A stretch of DNA of 44,764 bases from an uncultured Porphyromonadaceae bacterium (GCA_947073495.1 CAMTMX010000016.1:1-44764); one strand, 5' to 3'; shown: positions 17,555 to 26,325, numbered from the stretch's first letter. Made by a program: numbers and translations. The notes: generated by a model not told the origin, from the letters alone.

Positions 17555-18613
17555 TTATTTGGGGATCAGCTTGGTAAGGTAGGCGGTTAGTTCATCTGCC
17601 ATTTTTTGAGCCTGTCGTGCGGAGGGGTGGTAGTCGGCTCCGTAGCCAAGGTCGCCCGTCTGCGGCGACATGTCGAAACGGTAGAAGTTGCTGTCTTCAG
17701 ACGCAAGGCGGTCGAGAACAGTCTTTACTTTGTTCAGGTCTTCTCCCTGAAGCATCGACCCTGTAAGCAATACGATTTTTGTATCGGGATATACTTCACG
17801 AAGATGTTTAAGAAAATTACGATAGTGCCTTTCAAACAAATCGATGTCGTAATTGCCTTCAGACATGTCGTTGGTACCGAGGTTGATGCATACGATATCC
17901 GGAATAAATTTTGAGAAGTCCCATTTGTGGTTGTGATTGTAGAGCAATGTATAGTCATATTCAAGAGGCATTGTCTTTACGTCTCCTTCTTTCGGGCTCC
18001 CGTAATTACGATATATGCCAATGCCTGAGCGTGACACAACATTGAAATCCGCATTAAGAGCCTGCGCTGTCTTATATGCGTAAGACAGAGTATGGTTTTC
18101 AGTGCCGTATGAAAATCCTTTTTGCGGATCGTTTTCCTCCACGCCGTAACCACAAGTGATAGAGTTTCCGATAAATTCAATCTTAAGGTCAGGTCTTTTA
18201 TCGTTAGAAGTGATTTTACCATCAGTGTAGAATGCCCTGAATTGAGGGTGGAATTCGTATCCCTCTATAGCATAGACAATTTTTACTCTGTGGATTGTGT
18301 CGGCAAGATTGTCGGCAAGAAGCATTATTGAATCTGATGGCGTGAAGTTTATTGGTAAGGGCTTTTTGTCGTCGATTTTAATCATAAATTTACCGCTTCC
18401 TGGGGAGGTTGCCATTTTTAGCGATGTGCCTTTAAAATTGAATAAGGCGCATGTTCCCGGGAATGTGAAAGACCCGTTTCCATTTTCATCCCAATGTATT
18501 CTACCCATATAGTTGATCTCAGGGTGGGATGCCGGTATCCGGTTTTCTTCCGCTGACATGCCGGAAGATACCAATAAAGTCAATGACGCAGTGAGGATTT
18601 GTAGATTATTCAT
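17555..18613 (-). CDS. Secreted CE2-type SGNH esterase
   Basis: The 352-residue protein starts at MNNLQILTASLTLLVSSGMSA, a signal peptide; an upstream in-frame extension to 18847 covers non-coding-like sequence and is rejected. Residues 25-140 form a beta-sandwich carbohydrate-binding-like domain. The rest is an SGNH hydrolase: GNSITCGYG with nucleophile Ser151, LGTNDMS with the oxyanion Asn, and DYHPS with Asp327 and His329. This order matches carbohydrate esterase family 2, which removes acetyl groups from plant or mucin glycans in the periplasm or outside. It is a single gene facing the nucleotidyltransferase-kinase gene, with a 97-bp gap between the two stops. Confidence 0.85.
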   Translation of the reverse strand: MNNLQILTASLTLLVSSGMSAEENRIPASHPEINYMGRIHWDENGNGSFTFPGTCALFNFKGTSLKMATSPGSGKFMIKIDDKKPLPINFTPSDSIMLLADNLADTIHRVKIVYAIEGYEFHPQFRAFYTDGKITSNDKRPDLKIEFIGNSITCGYGVEENDPQKGFSYGTENHTLSYAYKTAQALNADFNVVSRSGIGIYRNYGSPKEGDVKTMPLEYDYTLLYNHNHKWDFSKFIPDIVCINLGTNDMSEGNYDIDLFERHYRNFLKHLREVYPDTKIVLLTGSMLQGEDLNKVKTVLDRLASEDSNFYRFDMSPQTGDLGYGADYHPSARQAQKMADELTAYLTKLIPK

Positions 18614-18800
18614 AAAAGGATAATTGCTTTGCGCAAAATTAATAAATAATAAGCACCGAAGATGCTTGAAGTGATTATTGTGCAAGTAATTGGTAATATA
18701 GTTCAAGAAGGGGGAGGGGTTAGGGTGAAGGACTTGGGGATTTAATTTGGGGGTGGCTGCGCGGAGGATGCGACCCAAGGGTCGCATAGGGAACAACTCG

Positions 18801-18871
18801 GCTTGATTGACCCGGGGGAGAGGAACTTGATTGGCAGAGGGAAGCAAATCTGCTTGATTGACCCGGGGGAG
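18801..18871. repeat. Two 20-bp GC-rich direct repeats, 51-bp period
   Basis: GCTTGATTGACCCGGGGGAG occurs at 18801-18820 and again, identical, at 18852-18871. Each copy is preceded by similar short sequence and contains the palindromic core CCCGGG. They lie between two divergent genes. Confidence 0.7.
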
Positions 18872-18957
18872 CGGGGCTTGGCTGCGCCTGCAATTGATCC
18901 GTTATATAGTTATTGCCGAATGTTATCGCTGAAGAGGAGGAAGTTGATACTTTCAGA

Positions 18958-18990
18958 ATTGTTCTTTATTAAATTTTTTTATTAACTTTG
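18958..18990 (+). promoter_or_regulatory. Promoter of alkaline phosphatase gene
   Basis: TAACTTTG at 18983-18990 fits the Bacteroidetes -7 box and ATTG at 18958-18961 lies 21 bp upstream as the -33 element. The start codon follows about 70 bp downstream. I see no obvious Pho-box-like direct repeat. Confidence 0.6.
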
Positions 18991-19062
18991 TGGTTAGATA
19001 GTGATGGGGAAATATGTTTTTGATGTTATATAGTAAACCTTTAATATTCTAACTGATACAGC

Positions 19063-20436
19063 ATGAAATTTTTTAATTTGTCGCGCAAGGCTTTGCTCGC
19101 AGGAGCGGCATTGCTACTCTCTTCATCGATTTCTTACGGAGCTAACCTGAAGTATATCTTCTATTTTATTGGAGACGGTATGGGGAGCGCGGAGGTTACT
19201 AATGCCCAGTTGTTTAACAAGAAGGTTCTGGGTAACGATGAACCGTTGTTGATGACCACGTTCCCGGTAGTGTCGCTCATCACGACACATTCTGCAAGTT
19301 CAGATGTAACAGATTCCGCAGCCGCCGGAACAGCCCTCTCCACCGGACACAAGACTAAAAACGGAATGCTCGGCATGGACGCGGACACAGTTGCCGTCAC
19401 TTCCATAGCCCGCACTTTGTTTGAAAGCGGTTATGGAGTAGGTCTTGTTACCACAGTCGCTATCGACGACGCAACTCCGGGTGCATTCTATACTCATGTT
19501 CCGCATAGAAGCATGTTTTACGAGATTGGCAAAGATCTTGCCGAATCGGGTTATCAGTTTGCAGCAGGCGCTTCATTGAGAGGGACAAAAGACAAGGATG
19601 GCAATGACAACGGTCTTATGGATCTCTTCAAGAAAAATAATGTTGCCATCAGCTACGGACTCGATGGTATCGACAAAAAAGCAAAGAAGCAGCTGGTGCT
19701 TAGCCCGTTCCACGACAAAATGAGCAATGAGGTAGGTCTTGCGGTAGATTCACTTGAAAATGCACTGACCCTCCCTGAAATGACTAAGGCATGTCTTGAC
19801 CATCTTATGCGCACAAATCCTAAAAAGTTTTTCATGATGGTGGAAGGAGGTAGCATCGACCATAACGGACACAGCAACGATGGTGGCGCGTCTGTCAGAG
19901 AGGTAAAGAACTTTGACAACGCCCTCAAGATTGCATACGATTTCTATCTCAAGCACCCCAACGAGACATTGATCCTTGTCACTGCCGATCATGAGACCGG
20001 AGGAATGTCTGTAGGTTGCAAGACCACCGGCTACAGCGCACGCCCCGAAGTGGCTCGTGCCCAAAGAATTTCAAAAGATAAATTCAATGAATATTGCAAT
20101 GAACTCGTGAAAGAAGGAAAAACACCTTCATGGGACGAGATGCAGGCATTCCTTGCAGAGAAACTCGGTTTCGGCACAGCTGTGAAATTGAGCGAAGGTG
20201 AATTGAACGAATTGCGAGATTCATACGCTATCGCATTCATGAAGAAAAGTCCTTGGGAATTTGTTGACCAGGCATTTTCTCTTTTGAATTCCAAGAGCGG
20301 TTTCGGCTGGACCACCGGTAGTCATACCGGGCATCCTGTGCCTGTGTATGCCATAGGTGTTGGCGCAAATAAGTTTACCAATTTCAATGACAACACAGAT
20401 CTTCCGAAGAAGATCCTTAAGCTTACCGGGAAATGA
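19063..20436 (+). CDS. Alkaline phosphatase, secreted
   Basis: This 457-residue protein has a signal peptide (MKFFNLSRKALLAGAALLLSSSISYG) and an alkaline phosphatase domain. FIGDGMGSAEV carries the first metal-binding Asp, DVTDSAAAGTALSTG holds the nucleophile Ser85, VEGGSIDHNGHSND and TADHETGGM supply zinc ligands, and GSHTGHPVPV the last His. It hydrolyses phosphate monoesters in the periplasm. It is monocistronic: its own promoter lies upstream and a strong terminator follows at 20528. A small hairpin (TCGTCAGTC/GACTGACGA, 20441-20461) follows the stop codon closely. Confidence 0.93.
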   Translation: MKFFNLSRKALLAGAALLLSSSISYGANLKYIFYFIGDGMGSAEVTNAQLFNKKVLGNDEPLLMTTFPVVSLITTHSASSDVTDSAAAGTALSTGHKTKNGMLGMDADTVAVTSIARTLFESGYGVGLVTTVAIDDATPGAFYTHVPHRSMFYEIGKDLAESGYQFAAGASLRGTKDKDGNDNGLMDLFKKNNVAISYGLDGIDKKAKKQLVLSPFHDKMSNEVGLAVDSLENALTLPEMTKACLDHLMRTNPKKFFMMVEGGSIDHNGHSNDGGASVREVKNFDNALKIAYDFYLKHPNETLILVTADHETGGMSVGCKTTGYSARPEVARAQRISKDKFNEYCNELVKEGKTPSWDEMQAFLAEKLGFGTAVKLSEGELNELRDSYAIAFMKKSPWEFVDQAFSLLNSKSGFGWTTGSHTGHPVPVYAIGVGANKFTNFNDNTDLPKKILKLTGK

Positions 20437-20527
20437 AAATTCGTCAGTCTTTGACTGACGAGGGTTAAGGGGTTATGAGGTTAATGGTTAATCCCGTCAG
20501 TCATAGACTGCCGGAATTTCAGAAAAA

Positions 20528-20567
20528 ATGCACCCTCTTGCGTTTGAGCAAGAGGGTGCATCTTTTT
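20528..20567. terminator. Bidirectional intrinsic terminator
   Basis: TGCACCCTCTTGC (20529-20541) pairs perfectly with GCAAGAGGGTGCA (20548-20560) around a 6-nt loop. The plus strand continues TCTTTTT and the minus strand also ends in a T-run (from AAAAAA upstream). It serves both the alkaline phosphatase and the convergent minus-strand operon ending at 20594. Confidence 0.9.
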
Positions 20568-20593
20568 AGGGGAATTTATATCCGTAATGATGG

Positions 20594-20899
20594 TCAGGGG
20601 AGCGGCACAAGCGGTCCTTTCACGTAGAGCATTTCTGTGCGTCGGGCGCATGTTTCGCAAGCAGGGAAAACGTAGCGAGACTTATCTGCGGAAAATGCAC
20701 GGGTTGCAATAGCCCCTTCCGTTGCCTGACGGTTGCATATTTCATGAGCGCATTCGGTTGCCTTCCTGCCACTGGCCTTTTCCCAATATTCAAGCAGCGA
20801 AGACGATCCATCAGGAGCATTATAAGAGAATGCCGCCATCACATTTTTCACTATTACAGTGGCACCGTCTCCTATAGTTTCAGGTTTATTATTATCCAT
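20594..20899 (-). CDS. Small cysteine-rich hypothetical protein
   Basis: This 101-residue protein begins MDNNKPETIGDGATVIVKNV. Its second half has C-x4-C-type and CETC cysteine pairs (ECAHEICNRQA and FPACETCARR), suggesting a small zinc-binding fold. A similar arrangement (a Cys pair, a histidine/aromatic stretch, then C..C) occurs in small Bacteroidetes proteins related to zinc ribbons, but I cannot name a family. It lies 15 bp downstream of lysA on the same strand and is probably cotranscribed. Function unknown. Confidence 0.6.
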   Translation of the reverse strand: MDNNKPETIGDGATVIVKNVMAAFSYNAPDGSSSLLEYWEKASGRKATECAHEICNRQATEGAIATRAFSADKSRYVFPACETCARRTEMLYVKGPLVPLP

Positions 20900-20914
20900 T
20901 TTGCCAGACGAAAT

Positions 20915-22063
20915 TTAACGGCTGAAAAGAGAGCCCGGGAGCGCGCGACAGTTATATCCCGACGCCATCACTTCACCATATGCACCGGCTGAACGCATGG
21001 CAATCAGATCACCGCGTTTGGTCAGCGGTAGCAATTCATCAGTCCCGAAAGTGTCAGACGACTCACATATCGGACCCACCACATCATATCTTTCCTCCTC
21101 TGGAGAGGTGGAGGTAAGGTTTTCAATCTTATGATGTGCCTGATAAAGAGCCGGACGGATGAGAGCCGTCATACCGCCGTCGACGATGATGAATTTTTTG
21201 TCTACACCCTCCTTGACGTATGTGACGCGGGTGATTAGGGAGCCGCATTGAGCCACGATCGCCCTCCCAAGTTCAAAGTGCACCTGTTGCCCGGGACGGA
21301 GTTTCAGATTTTCGTGGAAAATTTTGAAATACTCCTCAAAATCGGGAATCGGATGCTTGTCTGGGTCATCATAATCGATGCCGAGACCGCCCCCCACATT
21401 TATTGACGGAATCTCCAGGGCGTTATATTTTTTCTGAAGATCGTTGATCCTATCGCAGAGAATCCTGAAAGGGGCGAGGTCTGTCACTTGCGAACCGATA
21501 TGGAAATGAAGACCTTTGAAATCAATCCATTCTGACTCTACACAGAGTTCGATAGCTTTATCCAACATCGACATGGCGATACCGAATTTGTTTTCGGCGA
21601 GTCCGGTTGTGATGTAATGATGGGTGTGCGCGTCGATTTCCGGATTGACACGCAGAGCCACTGGCGCCTTTTTACCCAGTTTTTTTGCGATTGTCTCGAT
21701 TGCCTCGATTTCCGGTTCAGATTCGGCATTGAAGCATCCGATGCCATATTCAAGCGCCACGGAAATTTCCTCATCGGTTTTGCCGACTCCGGCAAAAACA
21801 ATTTTCGGAGCTGGAAACCCGGCATCGATTGCCGCCTTGATTTCACCGAGGCTTACAGTGTCGGCACCCAGACCTGATGCGGCTATGCGTTTTAGAATCT
21901 CCGGATTGGAGTTAGCCTTCACTGCATAATGCACATGAAATCCGGGGAAATTAGAAGACTGTTTAACCGAGTCGATTGTGGCATCGAGGAGTTTTACGTC
22001 GTAATAATAGAATGGCGTGGCTTCCGCGCGCATCCTGTCTAATGGGAAATAAGTTTTTTCCAT
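20915..22063 (-). CDS. lysA: Diaminopimelate decarboxylase
   Basis: This 382-residue PLP enzyme of the alanine racemase-like fold III group catalyses the last step of lysine synthesis, meso-diaminopimelate to L-lysine. HVHYAVKANSN holds the PLP lysine (Lys49), LHFHIGSQ and INVGGGLGIDYD bind the cofactor phosphate, and GPICESSDTFG contains the catalytic Cys and substrate-binding residues. The protein ends GYNCRALPGSLFSR, a little shorter than many homologues but with all active-site segments. It follows lysC by 12 bp on the minus strand, forming a lysine operon. Confidence 0.95.
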   Translation of the reverse strand: MEKTYFPLDRMRAEATPFYYYDVKLLDATIDSVKQSSNFPGFHVHYAVKANSNPEILKRIAASGLGADTVSLGEIKAAIDAGFPAPKIVFAGVGKTDEEISVALEYGIGCFNAESEPEIEAIETIAKKLGKKAPVALRVNPEIDAHTHHYITTGLAENKFGIAMSMLDKAIELCVESEWIDFKGLHFHIGSQVTDLAPFRILCDRINDLQKKYNALEIPSINVGGGLGIDYDDPDKHPIPDFEEYFKIFHENLKLRPGQQVHFELGRAIVAQCGSLITRVTYVKEGVDKKFIIVDGGMTALIRPALYQAHHKIENLTSTSPEEERYDVVGPICESSDTFGTDELLPLTKRGDLIAMRSAGAYGEVMASGYNCRALPGSLFSR

Positions 22064-22075
22064 TAAAAGCAGTTT

Positions 22076-23386
22076 TCAGAAAAGGTTTTCGCTAAGGAGT
22101 TTGAGAGCGTTGATTTTGTCTTCTTTGCGCACGAGAAGGGAGATGTTGTAGTTGCTGCCGCCATAAGAGATCATTCTTACAGGCACATCTTTGAGGGCAT
22201 TGACAACAGCCGCCTCAAATCCACGGTTTCTCCATTCGAGATCACCTACGACGCATACGATAACCATGTCGTGGTCTACGGTTACATCTCCGAGTTCGGA
22301 AAGCTCCTTCACTATATCATCAAGACATCGTTCGTTGTCGATAGTGACCGACACGCCCACCTCTGATGTGGTGATCATATCGATGGGGGTGTGGTATTTC
22401 TCAAAAATTTCAAACACCTTGCGGAGGAAACCGTAGGCAAGGAGCATGTGGCTGCTCTTGATTTTGATAGCTGTGATATTGTCTTTCGCCGCGACAGCCT
22501 TAATCGTGTGGGTAGGCTCGGCATTAAAGATAGTTGTGCCGGGAGCCTCCGGTTCCATGGTGTTGAGGAGTCTTACCGGGATGTTGGCATGTTTTGCCGG
22601 GAGCACGCATGTGGGGTGGAGAATCTTGGCTCCGAAATAAGCGAGCTCGGCAGCCTCTTCAAAGTGAAGTTCGCTGACGGGGCTTGTGCCATCCACAAAA
22701 CGTGGGTCGTTGTTGTGCATGCCGTCGATATCAGTCCAGATCTGAATTTCATCGGCATTGATTGCCGCGCCAAGCAAAGATGCGGTATAGTCGCTGCCGC
22801 CACGCTGCAGATTGTCGATATCCCCATCCATGTTGCGGCATATGAAACCCTGGGTGAGATAGATTGTATGTCCGGGATTCGCCTCAAGAGCTGCGGTTGC
22901 TTTCTCTTTTATAAATTTCTGGTCGGGTTCGCCATTGCGGTCGATTCTGACAAATTCAGTGGCATCGAGCAGAACGGCATCAAGACCCAGTTGCTCCATG
23001 TAGAGGATCACAAGATTGGTGGAAAGCTTTTCTCCAAATGCCACAATCTCCTTTTCCTCCTTAAAGGAGAAAGGACGGTCTACATAGCTGCGGAGATCTG
23101 TGAAAACCTTATTGATGTAGGCGTCTGCCTTGCCGAGGAGGCTTGCGTCAGAAAGGAGCTGCGCTGCAGTGTCTTTATATTTTGTTTCGAGGTCGTCGAT
23201 CTGTTTTCGGGCATTGCCGAATTCAGCATCCTTGATGCTTTGTGAGATACTTATGAGGCTGTTAGTTGTGCCGGACATGGCGCTAAGCACCACAAGCACA
23301 TTGCCTTCGGCGGCTACGAGCGCCACCATGTTCTTCATTCTCTGGGCGCTTCCCACGGAAGTGCCTCCAAATTTCATTACCTTCAT
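22076..23386 (-). CDS. lysC: Aspartate kinase (monofunctional)
   Basis: This 436-residue protein starts MKVMKFGGTSVGSAQRMKNM, the kinase signature. The catalytic domain continues with VLSAMSGTTNSL, FGEKLSTNL and RGGSDYTASLLGAA. Residues from about 300 form two ACT domains (AIKIKSSHMLLAYGFLRKVF, SEVGVSVTIDN, then VVGDLEWRNRG), the usual allosteric part sensing lysine or threonine. It phosphorylates aspartate to start lysine, threonine and methionine synthesis. Coupling with lysA 12 bp downstream suggests a lysine-dedicated isoenzyme. No lysine riboswitch is evident upstream; instead a large palindrome occupies 23422-23584. Confidence 0.95.
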   Translation of the reverse strand: MKVMKFGGTSVGSAQRMKNMVALVAAEGNVLVVLSAMSGTTNSLISISQSIKDAEFGNARKQIDDLETKYKDTAAQLLSDASLLGKADAYINKVFTDLRSYVDRPFSFKEEKEIVAFGEKLSTNLVILYMEQLGLDAVLLDATEFVRIDRNGEPDQKFIKEKATAALEANPGHTIYLTQGFICRNMDGDIDNLQRGGSDYTASLLGAAINADEIQIWTDIDGMHNNDPRFVDGTSPVSELHFEEAAELAYFGAKILHPTCVLPAKHANIPVRLLNTMEPEAPGTTIFNAEPTHTIKAVAAKDNITAIKIKSSHMLLAYGFLRKVFEIFEKYHTPIDMITTSEVGVSVTIDNERCLDDIVKELSELGDVTVDHDMVIVCVVGDLEWRNRGFEAAVVNALKDVPVRMISYGGSNYNISLLVRKEDKINALKLLSENLF

Positions 23387-23421
23387 AATTTTTAGCGAGA
23401 TCGAATTAACAGTTGAATCTC

Positions 23422-23584
23422 AGAAACTGTTTAAAATTTATTTTGCCTTGCCATTGAGGTCTTTGTCAGCATCTTTATGATATTTATTCAGTCATTATGG
23501 AACCCCATAACTCCATCATAAATATCAAAAATCTACATGACAAATCCTCTCAATTACTTCGGCAAATAAATTTAAACAGTTTCT
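23422..23584. repeat. 163-bp near-palindromic element (MITE-like or long hairpin)
   Basis: The ends AGAAACTGTTTAAAATTTAT and ATAAATTTAAACAGTTTCT are inverted repeats. Symmetry continues inward: TTTGTCA/TGACAAA, GATATTTAT/ATAAATATC and TTATGG/CCATAA around the loop AACC (23501-23504). The symmetry centre (23503) coincides with the midpoint of the arms. It occupies most of the gap between the GH13 gene and lysC. No transposase lies inside. Confidence 0.75.
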
Positions 23585-23625
23585 AAGAGTATGTTTACTT
23601 TTACATTCTCTTAAACAATCGGATA

Positions 23626-25068
23626 CTATTTCAACTGAACAAAAACCGGCATCCATGCCTTGACGGAAACCGGACGAGAAACACCATCAACAGGAACTTC
23701 TGCGTCAATGTCGCTGAAAACGATAGCAACCTTGTTGGAACTTTCAGGATCCTGTTTGGTGACCACCAACACGTTTCCTCCATCTTTTGTCTTGATCCGG
23801 TCAAATTTGGATTCACCTCTCCACATGGCAGGATTCTTGGAGCGGAACCTCATAGCATTTGAAATATAGCCTGCAAGACGGCGCTCTCCTTCATTTCTTG
23901 GTGTGAGATGACCTGTGGTGCGTGCAATGTTATCTTTTTGAGCACCTACGGCATCGCGGGTATTGTCTGCAAATTCATCACCATAATAAAGTGTCACCGG
24001 ACCGGAATATGCTGCAAGGATAGCATTTCTTGTCATCATCTTCTCATAATAGTAAGGATCGGCGGGATCAAAATGATCAGCCAGCCTATAGCCGTCATGA
24101 TTGGAAAGGAAAAGATTTGGCATAACTTCATCATTCAAATATCCTCTGGCAGTCGGGGCCGACAATACAGTCTCTATGTCTGTCCATCCGTTCTCCAAAC
24201 CTTCGGAAGAAGTCTCCTGCATGGCGCCACTGATAAGATTCTTGCCGTCGAAGTCGAAAGCACTTAAAAGACCTCCGTCTCTATACACTCCTTTATTGAT
24301 GACTTCTGCAGTTCCCCAATCTTCTCCGACCATATATCCGAGTGTACCCCATTTTTCTCCGCGAGCCTTACGCTTCGCGGTAAGATCTTCCACTGCTCCT
24401 CTGATTTCATTCCAATAGTTATGACCGCCTTGTGTTGCCTGGTAAGCCTGATCAAGACGCCAGCCATCTATCCCGAACTTATCAATCCAATAAGTAGCCA
24501 CTTCTTTAATATAGTCAAGTGACCCTGGATAAGATATGTTTCCCGTTCCACCTTCAGCGCCACGATCACATTCAGTGACGGTCACATCAAGCTTATATCC
24601 TGATGGTGATGGTTCTGTCACACCGCCATGATGCCCGAACACACCATCAAGAATCACATAAATTCCCCTTTTATGCGCTTCGTCGACTAATTCTTTGAGA
24701 TCTTCCTCCGTGCCGAAATGTGGATCCACCGCAAAGAAATTATTAGTAAAATATCCCGTTGATTGCAATTTTTCACCACCGGATGCAGTTGAACTGTCGA
24801 AGATCGGGGTCATCCAGATAGCGTTCGCCCCAAGATCCTTGATATGGTCAAGTGAATTTATAATGCCCCTGAGATTTCCGTTTTTCATTGCATTATCCGG
24901 ACCCCACATAGCAGAATAACCCTGTGCACCATCCGGATCATGTTGAAATGATGCAACCATAATCTGATAGATTGTCAGTTCCCGAGGATCACCTGTCAAT
25001 CCATAGGCGTGCTCCACCCCAAACAGGCTTGCAAGCATCGCCAACAAAAAGAATTTGAATTTTTTCAT
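23626..25068 (-). CDS. Secreted GH13 alpha-amylase-family enzyme
   Basis: This 480-residue protein has a signal peptide (MKKFKFFLLAMLASLFGVEHAYG) followed by a TIM-barrel GH13 domain. The conserved regions are present: ILDGVFGHHG (region I), GIDGWRLDQAY (region II with the nucleophile Asp), MVGEDWGT (region III with the acid/base Glu) and LSNHDGY (region IV with the transition-state Asp). It should cleave alpha-glucosidic bonds of starch-like glycans in the periplasm or outside. It is isolated from any SusC/D pair in this window. The C-terminal beta domain is short (about 80 residues). Confidence 0.9.
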   Translation of the reverse strand: MKKFKFFLLAMLASLFGVEHAYGLTGDPRELTIYQIMVASFQHDPDGAQGYSAMWGPDNAMKNGNLRGIINSLDHIKDLGANAIWMTPIFDSSTASGGEKLQSTGYFTNNFFAVDPHFGTEEDLKELVDEAHKRGIYVILDGVFGHHGGVTEPSPSGYKLDVTVTECDRGAEGGTGNISYPGSLDYIKEVATYWIDKFGIDGWRLDQAYQATQGGHNYWNEIRGAVEDLTAKRKARGEKWGTLGYMVGEDWGTAEVINKGVYRDGGLLSAFDFDGKNLISGAMQETSSEGLENGWTDIETVLSAPTARGYLNDEVMPNLFLSNHDGYRLADHFDPADPYYYEKMMTRNAILAAYSGPVTLYYGDEFADNTRDAVGAQKDNIARTTGHLTPRNEGERRLAGYISNAMRFRSKNPAMWRGESKFDRIKTKDGGNVLVVTKQDPESSNKVAIVFSDIDAEVPVDGVSRPVSVKAWMPVFVQLK

Positions 25069-25280
25069 ATCTGGTTAAGCAAAAAAATTAAGTTTTCATG
25101 ATGATTTTTCACATACAAGGATTCAAAGAATCCCTGCCCGACAGTTTCATGAATTTTATAAAAATGTTTTTCATTTGCAAATTTAAAATATCTTTTCGAT
25201 AAAATCCAAATATTTAATTATGATTTAACAACCCACTGATCTTTTATATCCTAAATGTGATTAAATATGAAAAAAAGTAT

Positions 25281-25289
25281 TATATTTGC
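25281..25289 (+). promoter_or_regulatory. -7 box upstream of the Rpn-type nuclease
   Basis: TATATTTGC at 25281-25289 fits the Bacteroidetes -7 consensus and lies 26 bp before the preferred ATG at 25315. The -33 position (around 25256-25260, TGTGA) is a weak match. Confidence 0.5.
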
Positions 25290-25314
25290 ATTATAATTCA
25301 ACGCATTGAAAAAT

Positions 25315-26238
25315 ATGTCTCCAAATCATTTCTCTACAAATGGCACGTATATAGATCCCACAACAGATCCGGGATTTAAAATCCTCTTCGGGAGGGAGGC
25401 TCATAAGGAAGTTCTTATCGACTTTCTTAATGCCTTAATCTTACGCAATGGAGATGACCCAATTGTAGATATCTATTATCTGGATAAAGAAAAGGTCAAA
25501 GAAAGAGAAGAGGAACGCACTTTGCTTTATGACATTCACTGCGAAACAAAATGCGGCAAGCGTTTCATTGTAGAGATGCAAAACGGGAAGCAAGCGTTCT
25601 TTGTCAATAGAAGTCTCTATTACACTTCCAGAGCCGTTACAGAGCAAGGTAAAACTGATCGGTGGGACTTTTCATTTATGCCGGTATATGGAGTCTTCCT
25701 GATGAATTTCACACTTCCCGAACTCGGAGAATCTGCCATAGTCGACTGTTTGATCTGGAATAAATCAACCGGCAAACAATTAACTAAATCCATGTGTTGG
25801 ACATATATACAGCTCCCAAATTTCACAAAACAGTCCCCGGAAGAATGTGAAACCGATATCGACAAATGGTTGTATAACATTAAATATATGAATACTATGA
25901 CCACAATGCCTTTTACAGTAGCTCAAGCTTTCCAACGACTTGAAAAGGTAAGCCGTGTGGAAAACCTCTCCGCTACAGAGCGGAGACAATATGAACGCGA
26001 TTTAAAATTTTTCAGAGACTACGAGAACCGCATGAATTATGCCGAGACTCAAGGTCGTGCCCAAGGCATTGCGGAAGGCCGCGCGGAAGGACTCGCGGAA
26101 GGGCGTGCAGAAGGGCGTGCAGAAGGGCGTGCAGAAATCGTTATCACCTTGCGAAATAATGGAATGTCAGAATCAGATATTGCAAAATTCACAGGTATGA
26201 CAATCTCCGACATTCAAAAAATATGCAGCAATACTTAG
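25315..26238 (+). CDS. Rpn-family recombination-promoting nuclease / PD-(D/E)XK transposase-like
   Basis: Starting at ATG 25315 (a TTG at 25306 is less likely), this 307-residue protein has YIDPTTDPGFKILFG at the N-terminus and DIHCETKCGKRFIVEMQ, whose D...E.Q arrangement matches the PD-(D/E)XK nuclease core. A C-terminal tail holds repeated AEGRAEG units followed by a short helix-turn-helix-like end (SESDIAKFTGMTISDIQKIC). This is the architecture of Bacteroidetes Rpn proteins, DNA endonucleases linked to RecA-independent recombination. The AEGRAEG codons form a 12-bp tandem DNA repeat (about 26090-26137) that could vary in copy number. No terminal inverted repeats flank it. Confidence 0.85.
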   Translation: MSPNHFSTNGTYIDPTTDPGFKILFGREAHKEVLIDFLNALILRNGDDPIVDIYYLDKEKVKEREEERTLLYDIHCETKCGKRFIVEMQNGKQAFFVNRSLYYTSRAVTEQGKTDRWDFSFMPVYGVFLMNFTLPELGESAIVDCLIWNKSTGKQLTKSMCWTYIQLPNFTKQSPEECETDIDKWLYNIKYMNTMTTMPFTVAQAFQRLEKVSRVENLSATERRQYERDLKFFRDYENRMNYAETQGRAQGIAEGRAEGLAEGRAEGRAEGRAEIVITLRNNGMSESDIAKFTGMTISDIQKICSNT

Positions 26239-26277
26239 AGTTCGTTCCTTAAAATTTCAAGAGATTCAAGATTATTA

Positions 26278-26309
26278 TTGCGGATTTAAGTATTTTTTGC
26301 TAACTTTGC
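26278..26309 (+). promoter_or_regulatory. Promoter of the pyr operon leader
   Basis: TAACTTTGC at 26301-26309 is a good -7 box and TTG at 26278-26280 lies 20 bp upstream. Transcription would begin near 26315 and run through a 200-nt leader before pyrC. Confidence 0.65.
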
Positions 26310-26325
26310 ATGCAAAATAAATGAA

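Larger units (their letters stand above)
18614..19062. other. Divergent intergenic region with GC-rich repeats
   Basis: The 449 bp between the esterase and alkaline phosphatase starts contain three visible elements. These are a perfect 9-bp-arm hairpin ATGCGACCC/GGGTCGCAT (18768-18787), a direct repeat of 20 bp (18801-18820 and 18852-18871), and a promoter for the phosphatase (18958-18990). The GC-rich block 18700-18900 contrasts with the AT-rich sequence on both sides. No gene is supported. Confidence 0.5.

Noticed and set aside
18614-18847. 78-residue N-terminal extension of the SGNH esterase
   Set aside because: The ATG at 18613 gives a clean signal peptide; the extension is Pro- and Asn-rich and comes from the intergenic region.
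22391-23245. Long plus-strand open frame opposite lysC
   Set aside because: It is a shadow of the lysC coding sequence; lysC matches aspartate kinase over its full length.
23387-23625. Lysine riboswitch upstream of lysC
   Set aside because: No lysine-riboswitch core sequences are visible; the space is filled by a palindromic element.
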